Shown: piece by piece, positions 16,447-24,780 of the stretch | Position numbering within the stretch: the first letter of the stretch is position 1 | Layout of the letters: each line of letters starts with the position of its first letter | Assembly (NCBI GenBank): GCA_016892645.1 | Contig: JAFEMX010000015.1 | Location: 34,865 to 98,864, forward strand | Direction: 5' to 3' | DNA length: 64,000 nucleotides | From: Micrococcaceae bacterium RIT 802 | GTDB lineage: Bacteria; Actinomycetota; Actinomycetes; Actinomycetales; Micrococcaceae | The notes under the pieces: model-generated | What the model saw: the letters and a program-made list of their open reading frames with translations, nothing else | Databases searched by the model: none | What the model was told of the DNA's origin: nothing | Program-made: the position numbers and the translations under genes

Positions 16447-17817
16447 CTACGCCGATGCGCTGGCCGTCGGCTGGCGGTGCAGCAAGAGGGCGACGACGAT
16501 CCCGATGGCGAACCACACCAGGCCCACGATCAGCGCCAGGTGCGTGGCGGACGCCAGCACGACCACCAGCAACACGGCACCCACGCCCGGTATCACGCCG
16601 TGCATGAACCAGGTACCGCGCACCGCGGCCTTCTGTTTCACCAGGTAATAGCCGATCACCGAAACGTGCAGCAGGATGAAGGCCGTCAGCGCGCCGACGT
16701 TGACGATCGAGCTGAGGATGTCCAGCCCGTCGGCCTGGGTGGCAGCCCACACGGCGACGACGATGTTGCCGCCGGCGGTGATCAGGATGCTGCGCGTGGG
16801 CACCCCGGTCCGCTCGGAGACACGGGCCAACGCGTGCGGCAGGCGGCGCTCACGGGCCATGTCCATGATGATGCGGCTGCCCGCCCCTTGGCCGACCATG
16901 GCGGCGAACGCGGCACCGGCGGCCTTGGACAGCGCGAGCAGCCAGTGCAGCCATTCGCCGATGCTCTCCTGGACTGCGGTGTAGTAGGCCGCGCCCTCCA
17001 GCGACGGGTCAGCGGCCAGCTCGGCGGGCGTCGTCGTCGACAACAGCGCCCCGACATAGGTCTGCGCGACGAACAGCACGCCGGCAACGACGAGGCAGAG
17101 CAGCGTGGCCCGCCCCACGAGCCGCACTGTCCCCTTGGTCTCCTCGGCGAAGGTGGCCAGCGCATCGAACCCCAGGAAGGACAGGACCGCCACGGACACG
17201 GCGGCCAGTACCGCGGCGAGGGAGAACCCGCCGATGCCGGTGAACGGGCTCAGCCACGGTCGCGCCGCTCCCTCGGTCGCCAGCACGTACGCCCCGCAGG
17301 CCAGCACGACCAGCAGGACCGCGACTTCCAGGAGCACGACGGCGGTGATCACCTTGGAGGCGACCTTCACCCCGGCCAGGTTCAGGGCAGTGGTGGCCAT
17401 GACGGCGACCGCAACGAAGACCCAGATCGGGATGGACGGGAACAGCGAGTTCAGGGCGATCCCGGTGAACATGTAGGCCACGGAGGGGATCAGAAGGTAG
17501 TCCAGCAGGATCATCCAACCGGAGACGTATCCGGCACGTGGCCCGATGCCCTCGCCGGCGTAGGCGAAGACCGATCCGGCGCGGGGGATCTCCCGCGACA
17601 TCCGCATGTAGCTGGAGGCGGTGAACGCCATGACCAGGGTGGCGACGACGTAGACCGTGGCCACTGCTCCCCCGGACTTGGCATCCAGGGTGCCGAAGAT
17701 CCCGACGGCCGCGGCCGGACCGATGAAGACCAGGCCGAAGAAGACCAGCTGCCCCAGCGAGATGCTGCGCTTCAGTGAACCATCTGTCGGGGCAGGGGTC
17801 GACGCGTTGAAGGTCAT
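16447..17817 (-). CDS. APC family amino acid permease
   Basis: 456 residues from the ATG of MTFNASTPAPT; a start 25 codons earlier is possible but the extension is not hydrophobic or conserved. About 12 membrane segments are visible, starting LGQLVFFGLVFIGPAAAVGIFG. The conserved APC motif GPAAAVGIF in TM1 and the TM6-region motif SFLGFDALATFAEETK are present; the FxGFD motif with acidic residues fits APC transporters that carry amino acids or amines by proton symport. The C-terminus is short and cytoplasmic. It stands alone, upstream of the DUF2236-DUF1990 gene by 10 bases, so the two may share a transcript. Confidence 0.88.
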   Translation of the reverse strand: MTFNASTPAPTDGSLKRSISLGQLVFFGLVFIGPAAAVGIFGTLDAKSGGAVATVYVVATLVMAFTASSYMRMSREIPRAGSVFAYAGEGIGPRAGYVSGWMILLDYLLIPSVAYMFTGIALNSLFPSIPIWVFVAVAVMATTALNLAGVKVASKVITAVVLLEVAVLLVVLACGAYVLATEGAARPWLSPFTGIGGFSLAAVLAAVSVAVLSFLGFDALATFAEETKGTVRLVGRATLLCLVVAGVLFVAQTYVGALLSTTTPAELAADPSLEGAAYYTAVQESIGEWLHWLLALSKAAGAAFAAMVGQGAGSRIIMDMARERRLPHALARVSERTGVPTRSILITAGGNIVVAVWAATQADGLDILSSIVNVGALTAFILLHVSVIGYYLVKQKAAVRGTWFMHGVIPGVGAVLLVVVLASATHLALIVGLVWFAIGIVVALLLHRQPTASASA

Positions 17818-18006
17818 GGGGCCATTGTGTCGCAGGTGCTCACACGTTTCGACGGATCCGTTGCCCGACCGGCCAATACTTGTCCTCCGCAACGGCCCAC
17901 AACTGGTCGATCGTCGTTGAATTTGCTATCAGGACACGTCATAGAGCATGTGATTCAGGGTGTAATTGACCTTGTGAAATACGTGTGTCGCGGGGAGGAT
18001 GGAACT

Positions 18007-18399
18007 ATGACTACCGCCCCGTTCGTCCCTCATACAGGCATTACCGCGTATCGGAATTCAAGGACGTGGCCGATTTCGCAAGTCGTCGGTGAGTTGCGCG
18101 AGATTCTTGGGGCTCGGCTCGTGGCATACCTCGGGGGCGTCAAGGAAACCCGAGCAGTACGTGAATGGGCGGATGGCGTTCGCGAACCTCAATCCGAAGG
18201 AGTGCGGCTGCGGCTGCGGGACGCATACCAGATCGCGGCCTTGCTATCGGAAAGGGAGGCACCTTCGGTAGTGCAGACATGGTTCATGGGGATGAATCCA
18301 CAGCTCTCAGATCGTTCACCGGCTCGCCTGCTTCGGGATGGCGCTTCTGACCAGTCAGCCGCAGAGGTCCTCGCTGCAGCACGCACCTTTATCGCCTAG
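18007..18399 (+). CDS. Xre-like antitoxin of a RES/Xre toxin-antitoxin pair
   Basis: 130 residues from an ATG preceded by GGGGAGGATGG. The central part ARLVAYLGGVKETRAVREWA contains the DNA-binding helices of RES-associated Xre antitoxins, followed by the C-terminal toxin-binding part VQTWFMGMNPQLSDRSPARLL and ending AAEVLAAARTFIA, a typical family ending. It should neutralise the RES protein encoded nine bases downstream and repress the promoter. A 190-base gap of lower GC precedes it, with a possible -35 (TTGACC at about 17967). Codon use and base composition are visibly less GC-rich than the neighbours, consistent with horizontal acquisition. Confidence 0.82.
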   Translation: MTTAPFVPHTGITAYRNSRTWPISQVVGELREILGARLVAYLGGVKETRAVREWADGVREPQSEGVRLRLRDAYQIAALLSEREAPSVVQTWFMGMNPQLSDRSPARLLRDGASDQSAAEVLAAARTFIA

Positions 18400-18408
18400 G
18401 AATCAGTA

Positions 18409-19107
18409 GTGGCGCTCAAGATCGCTCGACCGCCAAGTGCGACAGTCTGGAGAATCGGATACCAGCCCGACCCACTAGCATGGGCCGACTGGAGTTACGC
18501 CACGAATGGGCGCTTCCAGGGCCGATGGGACGACCCCGACGGGCGGTTCAGGACACTCTATTTTGGGGATGCTCTCCTCAATTGCCTTGTTGAGTTGCTA
18601 GCACATGCACGCAGGGAAAAGTACCTAGCTGAAGAACTCGCTGGAATAGACGAGGATCCCGAAGACGCGGCACACTATCCCACGATTGAGCCTGGAAAAG
18701 TTGACCGGGCCTGGTTACTGCCGCGATGTGCGGCCGAGGCCACCCTGACCGGCCAGCATTGCGATGTCACGGACAAGGAATCGATCGCAGCCCTGCATCC
18801 GCACTTCATCCGCAAAACGCTGGAGGCAGGCCACTACGACTTCGACGCCGCCCTGCTGAAGAACGGCGAGGCTCGATCGTTGACACAAGCAGTCGCTGCC
18901 TACCTCTTCCTGCAAGACGATGTAAATGGGGTTCGGTTCACATCGCGGCACGGTGAAGACATGGGGCTTTGGTCAGTCTTCGAACAAGCCGAGACGGTTT
19001 CCCCCACCAGCCCCTACGTTTTGAGAGTCGGGGTGTCCGCACTCACCGAGGACATGGCGGAGATCGGGCAGGCATTCGAGATCCTCGGACTTGAGTGGAA
19101 CGACTAG
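18409..19107 (+). CDS. RES domain toxin
   Basis: 232 residues with a GTG start nine bases after the antitoxin stop. RES domain: Arg39 in NGRFQGRWDDP, Tyr51 in LYFG, Glu62 in LVELLAHAR and Ser in VRFTSRHGEDMGLWSVFE, the arginine, glutamate and serine positions that name the family. RES toxins are ADP-ribosyltransferase-fold enzymes that degrade NAD+ or ADP-ribosylate PRPP synthetase. All key residues are present, so the toxin looks active. The gene is longer than minimal RES toxins (about 150-180) because of the insert IDEDPEDAAHYPTIEPGKVD. It ends next to OsmC. Confidence 0.85.
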   Translation: MALKIARPPSATVWRIGYQPDPLAWADWSYATNGRFQGRWDDPDGRFRTLYFGDALLNCLVELLAHARREKYLAEELAGIDEDPEDAAHYPTIEPGKVDRAWLLPRCAAEATLTGQHCDVTDKESIAALHPHFIRKTLEAGHYDFDAALLKNGEARSLTQAVAAYLFLQDDVNGVRFTSRHGEDMGLWSVFEQAETVSPTSPYVLRVGVSALTEDMAEIGQAFEILGLEWND

Positions 19108-19184
19108 ATGGGCCCCAGACGGCAGCGGGTTTCAATTCGCCGTTCGGGAGTCCAGATTCAAACCGCCAGTGACATCATGGGCAC

Positions 19185-19637
19185 ATGAGCGAAAACGAGA
19201 ACCCTAACGCCCGGTCCATCGAGCTGTCCCGCACATCGACCGGCCACTACACCGCCCGCAATGCCGCCGGCGCCGAGGTCCCCTTCGGGCAGGGCGAGGG
19301 ACTCCTCTCCCCCGTTGAACTGCTGCTGGCCGCCATTGCCGGGTGCTCGGCCATTGACGTGGACATTGCCACCTCGCGTAGCGCCGAACCGACGAAGTTC
19401 GCGGTCACCGCCTCGGGCGACAAGGTCGTGGACGAGGGCGGCACAAATCGGATGGACCACCTGAAGCTCGCATTCGACCTGGCCTTTAACGACGATGCCG
19501 ACGGCCGGAAGGCCGCCAGCATGGTCGAACGGCTGGTCGCGCTCTCGCACGACAAGTACTGCACGGTCTCCCGTACGGTCGAGCACGGCACCGCGGTGGC
19601 GACCAGCGTCGCTGTCACGACTGGAGAGAAAAGCTAG
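19185..19637 (+). CDS. OsmC family peroxiredoxin-like protein
   Basis: 150 residues. OsmC fold with the peroxidatic cysteine in LLAAIAGCSAIDVDI and the resolving-position cysteine in HDKYCTVSRTVEHG near the C-terminus. Upstream SPVELLLAAIAG is the usual helix start. The family reduces organic hydroperoxides with dithiols; this shorter subgroup is also called YhfA-like, and its substrate is less certain. It converges with the ABM-domain gene with a four-base overlap of stop regions. No operon partner on the same strand. Confidence 0.88.
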   Translation: MSENENPNARSIELSRTSTGHYTARNAAGAEVPFGQGEGLLSPVELLLAAIAGCSAIDVDIATSRSAEPTKFAVTASGDKVVDEGGTNRMDHLKLAFDLAFNDDADGRKAASMVERLVALSHDKYCTVSRTVEHGTAVATSVAVTTGEKS

Positions 19638-19957
19638 GCGTCGACCTGCAGTTCGCCCATCCGGTCCCAGCCTTCGCCCTCGATCTGCCGGCTGACGATC
19701 TGCGGGGTTTCGGCCAGGGTCGGTCGCATTGACTTGAGTCCGGCAGCGAAGTGGTCGCTGGAAACGTGGGCTTCGCCTGACCCGTCCTTGAAGGCCTCGA
19801 CGAGTACGAACTCGTTGTCGGCTTCGACACTGCGCGACCATTCGAACCAGAGGTTGCCCTCTTCGGCGCGGGTGGCCTCGGTGAAGGGCCGGTTGATCTC
19901 GATGAACGAGTCGACGTATTCGGGCTTGACCTTGTATTTCACGACGATGAAAATCAT
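19634..19957 (-). CDS. antibiotic biosynthesis monooxygenase (ABM) domain protein, putative quinol monooxygenase
   Basis: 107 residues, a single dimeric alpha/beta-barrel ABM domain. It starts MIFIVVKYKVKPEYVDSFIE and has the EGNLWFEWSRSVEADNEFVLVEAF block and the helix SSDHFAAGLKSMRPTLAE with the conserved His. Members act as cofactor-free quinol or aromatic monooxygenases, or as stress proteins. It lies downstream of the YjbR gene with a nine-base gap and is probably co-transcribed with it. Confidence 0.82.
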   Translation of the reverse strand: MIFIVVKYKVKPEYVDSFIEINRPFTEATRAEEGNLWFEWSRSVEADNEFVLVEAFKDGSGEAHVSSDHFAAGLKSMRPTLAETPQIVSRQIEGEGWDRMGELQVDA

Positions 19958-19966
19958 GGATCTACC

Positions 19967-20365
19967 CTATCCCCGGGCCAGGCCCTTCCACCCGAGCCGT
20001 TCGCGGTCGGCCTTGGGCAGGGATTCGACGACCAGGTCATAGGAGTCCTCGATGAGGTCGCGCGCCATCGCGTCGTCGATCGATCCGGAACATACCACCG
20101 TGTTCCAGTGCCTTTTGCTCATGTGGTAGCCCGGGGTGATCTCCGGGTGGGTGGAGCGCAGCTGGTCGGCCAGGTCGGGTTCGCACTTCAGGTTCACCCG
20201 GGCCGGGTCCGATCCGTCCCACAGCAGGGCGAACATCTTGGCCGGACCACCCGGCCGCCCGGCCACCTTGAACACGGTGGCATCGGGCCCGAACGGGTGG
20301 TCCTCGTAGGCGCCGGCCAGGTCCAGACAAACGGTACGGAAGTGCTCGTGGTCCATACCCGGCAT
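19967..20365 (-). CDS. MmcQ/YjbR family protein
   Basis: 132 residues. The YjbR/MmcQ (CyaY-like fold) pattern is clear: CLDLAGAYEDHPFGPDATVFKVAGR, MFALLWDGSDPARVNLKCEP and GYHMSKRHWNTVV, ending DLIEDSYDLVVESLP. The family is described as DNA-binding on structural grounds; the role is not established. Its start is just downstream of the terminator hairpin of the ABC-transporter operon, so it must have its own promoter in a very short gap, or depend on read-through. Confidence 0.85.
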   Translation of the reverse strand: MPGMDHEHFRTVCLDLAGAYEDHPFGPDATVFKVAGRPGGPAKMFALLWDGSDPARVNLKCEPDLADQLRSTHPEITPGYHMSKRHWNTVVCSGSIDDAMARDLIEDSYDLVVESLPKADRERLGWKGLARG

Positions 20366-20376
20366 CCTACGCGCGG

Positions 20377-20408
20377 CGACGCCGGCGCCCGAGGGGGTGC
20401 CGGCGTCG
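20377..20408 (-). terminator. hairpin terminator of the polyol ABC operon
   Basis: Perfect 10-bp stem CGACGCCGGC / GCCGGCGTCG with a 12-base loop, 30 bases after the stop of the last permease gene. No clear U-tract in either direction. Confidence 0.55.
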
Positions 20409-20437
20409 TCCTGGTTCTTGTTGTGTCTGCTGGCGGT

Positions 20438-21325
20438 TTACTTGACGGCTCCCATGGACAGGCCGCGGACCAGCTGCTTCTGCGCCAGCCAACCGGCGAG
20501 GACCACGGGCAGCGACGCGAGCACGGAGGCCGCGGAGAGCTGGGCGAGGAACAGGCCCTCGCTCGTCATCTGCGACATGAGGAACACGGGGACCGTGGCG
20601 GCCTTGGCGGCGGTGAGGTTCAGGGCGAAGAAGAACTCGTTCCAGGCGAAAATCACGCAGATCAGCGCGGTGGCCGCGATGCCCGGGGTGACCATGGGGA
20701 TCAGCACCGAGCGCAGCGTCTTGATCAGTCCCGCGCCGTCCATGGAGGCTGCCTCGAGCACCTCGCCCGGGACCTCCTGGAAGAACGAGCGCATCATCCA
20801 TACAGCGATCGGCAGGTTCATCGCCGTGTAGAGGATGACGAGCGTCCAGATGCTGTCCAGTGCGCGCAGCTGGCCGGAGATGACGTAGATCGGCATGATC
20901 ACCGCGACGATGGGGAGCATCTTGGTGGAGATGAAGAAGAACAGCACGTCGGAGGTCTTCTTCACCGGCCGGATGCTCAGCGCGTACGACGCCGGGATGG
21001 CCAGGAGGATGACCAGCAGGGTCGAGACGCCGGTGGCGATGAGCGAGTTCAGGAAGTACGGCCCGGCGTCGGAGGAAATGACCGCCTTGTACTGGTCCAG
21101 GGTCGGTTCGAAGAAGAAGGCGGGCGGGTTGGAGGCCGCCACGTTCTCCTGCTTGAAGGACGTCATGACCATCCAGGCGACCGGGGCGAAGAAGACCAGC
21201 GCCAGGATCCAGGTGACGGTGGTCAGCACTCCCCCGCTGACCACTCCCTTGCGGCGTGGCTTTACGATGTCGCGGCGGCCCGTCGTCTGGCTGTCGCGCG
21301 GTGTGTCGAGCGTCGTGGTGCTCAT
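20438..21325 (-). CDS. polyol/sugar ABC transporter permease, MalG-type
   Basis: 295 residues from the ATG that overlaps the upstream permease stop (ATGA). Six membrane segments, with an N-terminal cytoplasmic tail MSTTTLDTPRDSQTTGRRD. The ABC permease EAA loop is EAASMDGAGLIKTLRSVLIP, where the cytoplasmic ATPase docks. The C-terminus QKQLVRGLSMGAVK is the canonical ending of MalG-type (CUT1) permeases. The start was chosen by the overlap and the charged N-terminus. With the other permease and the binding protein it forms an importer; no ATPase gene is nearby, so a shared MsiK-type ATPase is expected. Confidence 0.93.
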   Translation of the reverse strand: MSTTTLDTPRDSQTTGRRDIVKPRRKGVVSGGVLTTVTWILALVFFAPVAWMVMTSFKQENVAASNPPAFFFEPTLDQYKAVISSDAGPYFLNSLIATGVSTLLVILLAIPASYALSIRPVKKTSDVLFFFISTKMLPIVAVIMPIYVISGQLRALDSIWTLVILYTAMNLPIAVWMMRSFFQEVPGEVLEAASMDGAGLIKTLRSVLIPMVTPGIAATALICVIFAWNEFFFALNLTAAKAATVPVFLMSQMTSEGLFLAQLSAASVLASLPVVLAGWLAQKQLVRGLSMGAVK

Positions 21326-22278
21326 GCCTGCTCCTTGTCGTCGAAGCTGCGGAAGATCAGGCGCAGCGCGAAGGTGGCGATGATGATGGTCGCGATGACC
21401 ACGATGACGCCCATGGCGGCGGCCTGGCCGATGTCGAAGCCCAGGAAGGCGCGCTGGTAGATGTAGAACGGGAGGTTGGCGCTGGCGGTACCGGGGCCGC
21501 CGGCGGTCATCAGGTAGATCTGGTCGAAGGTGTTGACCACGTAGATGGAACCGAGCAGCACTGCCAGTTCCATGTAGCGGCGCAATTGAGGCAGCGTGAC
21601 CAGGGTGAAGGTCTTCCACCAGCCGGCCCCGTCGAGGGAGGCTGCCTCGAGCACGTCCTTGGCCTGGGCCTGCAGCCCGGCCAGAATCAGCAACATCATG
21701 AACGGCGTCCACTGCCATACCAGGGCGATGATCACCGAGAGCAGCGGCGCCGAGGAGGTGAAGTCGATCGGCTCGATGCCGACCAGGCCGATGACCCAGT
21801 TGACCATGCCGTAGCTGGGGTTGAGCATCGAGACGCTCCACAGCATCGAGGAGGCCACCGGCATGATGAGGAACGGGGTGATGAGCAGGGTGCGCACGAT
21901 GCCGCGGCCCAGGAACTCCCGGTCCAGCAGAACCGCGAAGACGGTGCCGAGCACCAGGGCGACGGCGACGCAACCCAGGGTGATGAGGATCGAGTTCAGC
22001 GCGGCGACCCGGAACGTGGAGTCCGAGAAGATGTCGATGAAGTTCTGCAGGCCCACGAAGATATTGCCGTCGGGACGCAACAGGTTCCAGGACCGCAGCG
22101 AGTACCAGATGGTCAGCAGGAACGGCAGCTGGGTCACCACGATGGTGAAGATCAGCGCCGGCAGCAGGGGAAGCCGGCGGCTCCATCCGTCGCGGCGCCG
22201 GGCGCGGCGCAGCTCGGCCTCCCCCGGTCCGGTGCCGGTGGCCCCGCGACGTTGGCGGGTCTCGGTCATCGTGCTCAT
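21322..22278 (-). CDS. polyol/sugar ABC transporter permease, MalF-type
   Basis: 318 residues. Arginine-rich cytoplasmic N-terminus, then six membrane segments starting LPLLPALIFTIVVTQLPFLLTIWYSL. The EAA loop EAASLDGAGWWKTFTLVTLP gives the docking site for the ATPase. Periplasmic-side segment SLRSWNLLRPDGNIFVGLQNF is typical of CUT1 MalF/SmoF-like permeases for polyols and disaccharides. It starts four bases after the binding-protein stop and overlaps the MalG-type gene. Confidence 0.93.
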   Translation of the reverse strand: MSTMTETRQRRGATGTGPGEAELRRARRRDGWSRRLPLLPALIFTIVVTQLPFLLTIWYSLRSWNLLRPDGNIFVGLQNFIDIFSDSTFRVAALNSILITLGCVAVALVLGTVFAVLLDREFLGRGIVRTLLITPFLIMPVASSMLWSVSMLNPSYGMVNWVIGLVGIEPIDFTSSAPLLSVIIALVWQWTPFMMLLILAGLQAQAKDVLEAASLDGAGWWKTFTLVTLPQLRRYMELAVLLGSIYVVNTFDQIYLMTAGGPGTASANLPFYIYQRAFLGFDIGQAAAMGVIVVIATIIIATFALRLIFRSFDDKEQA

Positions 22279-22281
22279 GGC

Positions 22282-23649
22282 CTAGCCTTCCTTCTGGTAG
22301 GTCCGGGCCACGGTGGCCGCGAAGTCCTGCGATTGCCTCAACGCGTCCTCCACGCTTTGGCTGCCGGCGATGGCGGCGGAGATCTGCTGGGCCACCCGGG
22401 TGCCCAGGTCCTGGAACTCGGGGATGCCGACGAACTGAAGTCCCGTGTAGGGAACGGGATTGACCATTGACTTGTCCTGGGTGGCGTTGCCCATGGCCTT
22501 CAACGTCGGGTTGGCGTAGTCCTTGGCGACCTTCGCGTACTCGGGGATCTCGTAGGTGGAATTGCGGCTACCCGGTGGCAGGCGTTCCCACCCCAGCGAG
22601 TTGCCCACGAGCTTGAGGTAGTCCTTGTTGGTCATCCACGCGATGAAGTCCCAGGCTGCCTGCTTGTTCTTGCTGGTTTCGGGAATGGCCAGCGCCCACG
22701 TGTAGAGCCAGCCGGCCGAGTCGGTTTCCTTCACCGGAGCCAGGGCGTAGTTCGTCTTGCCGGTGACCAGCGACGATTTCGGGTCCTCGATGGAGGAGAC
22801 CATGGCCGTCGCGTCGTACCACATGGCCGCATTGCCCTGGGAGAAGCGGGTGATGCAATCGCCGTAGCCGGAGGTCGCGGCACCTGGCTGGCCGTAGCTG
22901 CGGACCAGATCGACGTAGCCGGCGACGGCGTCGTGGACCTCCGGGGTGTTCAGGGTGGCGTTCCACCCCTCGTCGAACCAGCGGCCGCCGTAAGTGTTGA
23001 TGACCGTATCCAGCGGTGCCATGACCTCGCCCCAGCCGGCGAGGCCACGCAGGCAGATGCCGGAGAAATCCTGTTCCGGGTTGTGCAGCTGTTGCGCGAA
23101 CCCGCGGATCTGGTCCCAGGTCGGCTGTTCCGGCATCTGGAGCCCGGCCTTTTCGAAGAGGTCCTCCCGGTAGACCACGAAGGACGACTCACCGTAGAAC
23201 GGGACCGAGTACTGGCTGCCGTTGTGGGTCAGCGCCTCGCGGATGGTGGGGATGAAGTCCTGGGCGTCATATCCCTCGGTTTGCTCCATGTAGGGGCCGA
23301 GGTCGGTGATCCATCCGTTCTCGGCCCACATGGGGGTCTCGTAGTTGGAGATCATCACGACGTCGAATTCCCCGCCCTGGGTGGCCACCGAAGCGGTGAT
23401 CTTCGCCCGGGCCTCGTTCTCCGGCAGGGACACGAAGCGCACGTCGATGTTCGGATGCTTGGACCGGAAGTCCTTCATCAGCGAGATCGCGTCGGTCATC
23501 TGCGGGTTGGAGACGATGGCCACGACGAGGCTGGTCTTCCCGCCGGCCGTCGCCTGCCCCGAACAGGCACTGAGCCCGGCGGCGGCCATGGCACCGACAC
23601 CGGCACCTATGAATCCCCGGCGGCTGAGGGACAGGTCCCGAATCGCCAT
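22282..23649 (-). CDS. extracellular solute-binding lipoprotein of the polyol ABC transporter
   Basis: 455 residues. The N-terminus has a twin-arginine motif SRRGFIG (about residues 9-15), a hydrophobic stretch and a lipobox LSAC with Cys at about 29, so it is a Tat-exported lipoprotein. The body is a family 1 solute-binding protein: VVAIVSNPQMTDAISLMKDF, VMISNYETPMWAENGWI, PFYGESSFVVYREDLFEKAGL and WLYTWALAIPETSKNKQAAWDFIAW. The organisation resembles SmoE-type sorbitol/mannitol binding proteins. The promoter region carries three to four copies of the SorC-type palindrome, so expression should depend on the divergent SorC regulator. Confidence 0.9.
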   Translation of the reverse strand: MAIRDLSLSRRGFIGAGVGAMAAAGLSACSGQATAGGKTSLVVAIVSNPQMTDAISLMKDFRSKHPNIDVRFVSLPENEARAKITASVATQGGEFDVVMISNYETPMWAENGWITDLGPYMEQTEGYDAQDFIPTIREALTHNGSQYSVPFYGESSFVVYREDLFEKAGLQMPEQPTWDQIRGFAQQLHNPEQDFSGICLRGLAGWGEVMAPLDTVINTYGGRWFDEGWNATLNTPEVHDAVAGYVDLVRSYGQPGAATSGYGDCITRFSQGNAAMWYDATAMVSSIEDPKSSLVTGKTNYALAPVKETDSAGWLYTWALAIPETSKNKQAAWDFIAWMTNKDYLKLVGNSLGWERLPPGSRNSTYEIPEYAKVAKDYANPTLKAMGNATQDKSMVNPVPYTGLQFVGIPEFQDLGTRVAQQISAAIAGSQSVEDALRQSQDFAATVARTYQKEG

Positions 23650-23680
23650 AGCTTGCTCCTCGCCCGAGCGACGCCTACTC

Positions 23681-23746
23681 GCTCATATGATGGTGTCCAA
23701 GTGCTCATTTGTTATGTGACTCTAGTCATATAAGATCATTTGAGCA
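23681..23746. promoter_or_regulatory. cluster of CTCATATGAG-type operator half-sites between the binding protein and SorC genes
   Basis: GCTCATATGA at 23681-23690 and GCTCATTTG at 23703-23711 have centres 22 bases apart. GTCATATAA (about 23725-23733) and GATCATTTGAGCA (23734-23746) follow. These are variants of the palindrome CTCATATGAG found upstream of the mannitol dehydrogenase gene. They fill the divergent promoter region and are the likely binding sites of the SorC-family regulator. Confidence 0.7.
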
Positions 23747-23805
23747 AGACATGCAACTCACATGAGTCCGGCGCGACGCACGGACGGGGAATCGAGGATG
23801 GCCAC

Positions 23806-24780
23806 ATGCCAGAACGGCACGAGGGGATGCTGGCGCAGATCGCCACGGAGTACTACCTCGAGAATGCGTCGAAGGTCGAGATCGCCAAGACCCACGGGAT
23901 TTCCCGCTTCCAGGTGGCGCGCTACCTCGACGAGGCCCGCCGGGAGGGGATCGTGACCATCACGATCCGCCGTCCGCCAGCCCTTCCGGCAGACGGGAGC
24001 GAGCTGGCCGAGGCGCTCGGCATCGCCTCCGTCACCATCGCCTCCACGCCCAACGGTGCACTGGACGCCCGCGACCGGCTGGCGCGCGCTGCAGCCGGCG
24101 TCGTGGCAGGAGTGGTTACCGAGGGCAGTCGCCTCGGTGTCTCCTGGTCCCGGACGCTCCAGGAAATGGCTGGGCACCTGCCGGCCCTGCCGGGCTGCGA
24201 CGTCGTCCAACTCGCCGGTTCCATCTCCGTCACCGGCGGTGGCGGATCCGGTTCGCTCATCCACCGGCTGGGCCAGGTCGCCGGGGGGCGCACCTGGCCG
24301 CTGCCGGCTCCGCTGATCGTGGAGACTGCCGAGACCGCGGCCAGCCTGCGTCGGCAGCCGGAAATCTCCGATGCCCTGCACGCGGCCGACGCGCTCGATG
24401 TTGCCGTAGTGTCCCTGGGCGACTGGGGCCCCGGCAAGTCGACCGTGTTCGAGCGGGTCACGCCCGCCCAGCGACAGGCGGCCACCGCGGCCGGGGCCGT
24501 CGCCGAGTGCTCCGGCCGTCTGCTGGCCGCCGACGGCTCCGCGGCCGACGGCGGATTGGACGACTGCGTCATCGCGGTGACGCTGGAACAGCTCATCTCC
24601 ACCCCGCAGGTGGTCCTGGTAGCACCCAGCGACGATGGCGTCGCCGGGGTGCGCGCGGCCGTCGCAGCGGGGATCGTGAACCATCTGGTCATCGGTCCCG
24701 AACTGGCGGTACAGCTGGCCGCTGGCCTCGGACTCGCCACCGGCCAGCCGGCCGACGAAAAGACGGGAGACTCCGCGTGA
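23806..24780 (+). CDS. SorC family sugar-binding transcriptional regulator
   Basis: 324 residues from the ATG of MPERHEGMLAQ, which has GAGGA seven bases upstream; a start 22 codons earlier would place the N-terminus inside the operator region. N-terminal helix-turn-helix: ATEYYLENASKVEIAKTHGI and SRFQVARYLDEARREGIV. The rest is the SorC sugar-phosphate-binding Rossmann domain with LGVSWSRTLQEMAGHLP and VSLGDWGPGKS. A short divergence in the C-terminal half (ADGGLDDCVIAVTLEQL) corresponds to the effector pocket. GTGA overlap with the downstream xylulokinase gene. It probably controls both divergent units and the mannitol dehydrogenase gene 3 kb away, through the shared palindrome. Confidence 0.92.
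   Translation: MPERHEGMLAQIATEYYLENASKVEIAKTHGISRFQVARYLDEARREGIVTITIRRPPALPADGSELAEALGIASVTIASTPNGALDARDRLARAAAGVVAGVVTEGSRLGVSWSRTLQEMAGHLPALPGCDVVQLAGSISVTGGGGSGSLIHRLGQVAGGRTWPLPAPLIVETAETAASLRRQPEISDALHAADALDVAVVSLGDWGPGKSTVFERVTPAQRQAATAAGAVAECSGRLLAADGSAADGGLDDCVIAVTLEQLISTPQVVLVAPSDDGVAGVRAAVAAGIVNHLVIGPELAVQLAAGLGLATGQPADEKTGDSA

Noticed and set aside
17893..18006. Attachment site or integrase scar beside the RES/Xre pair
   Set aside because: No tRNA gene, direct repeat pair, integrase or transposase was found around the low-GC patch.
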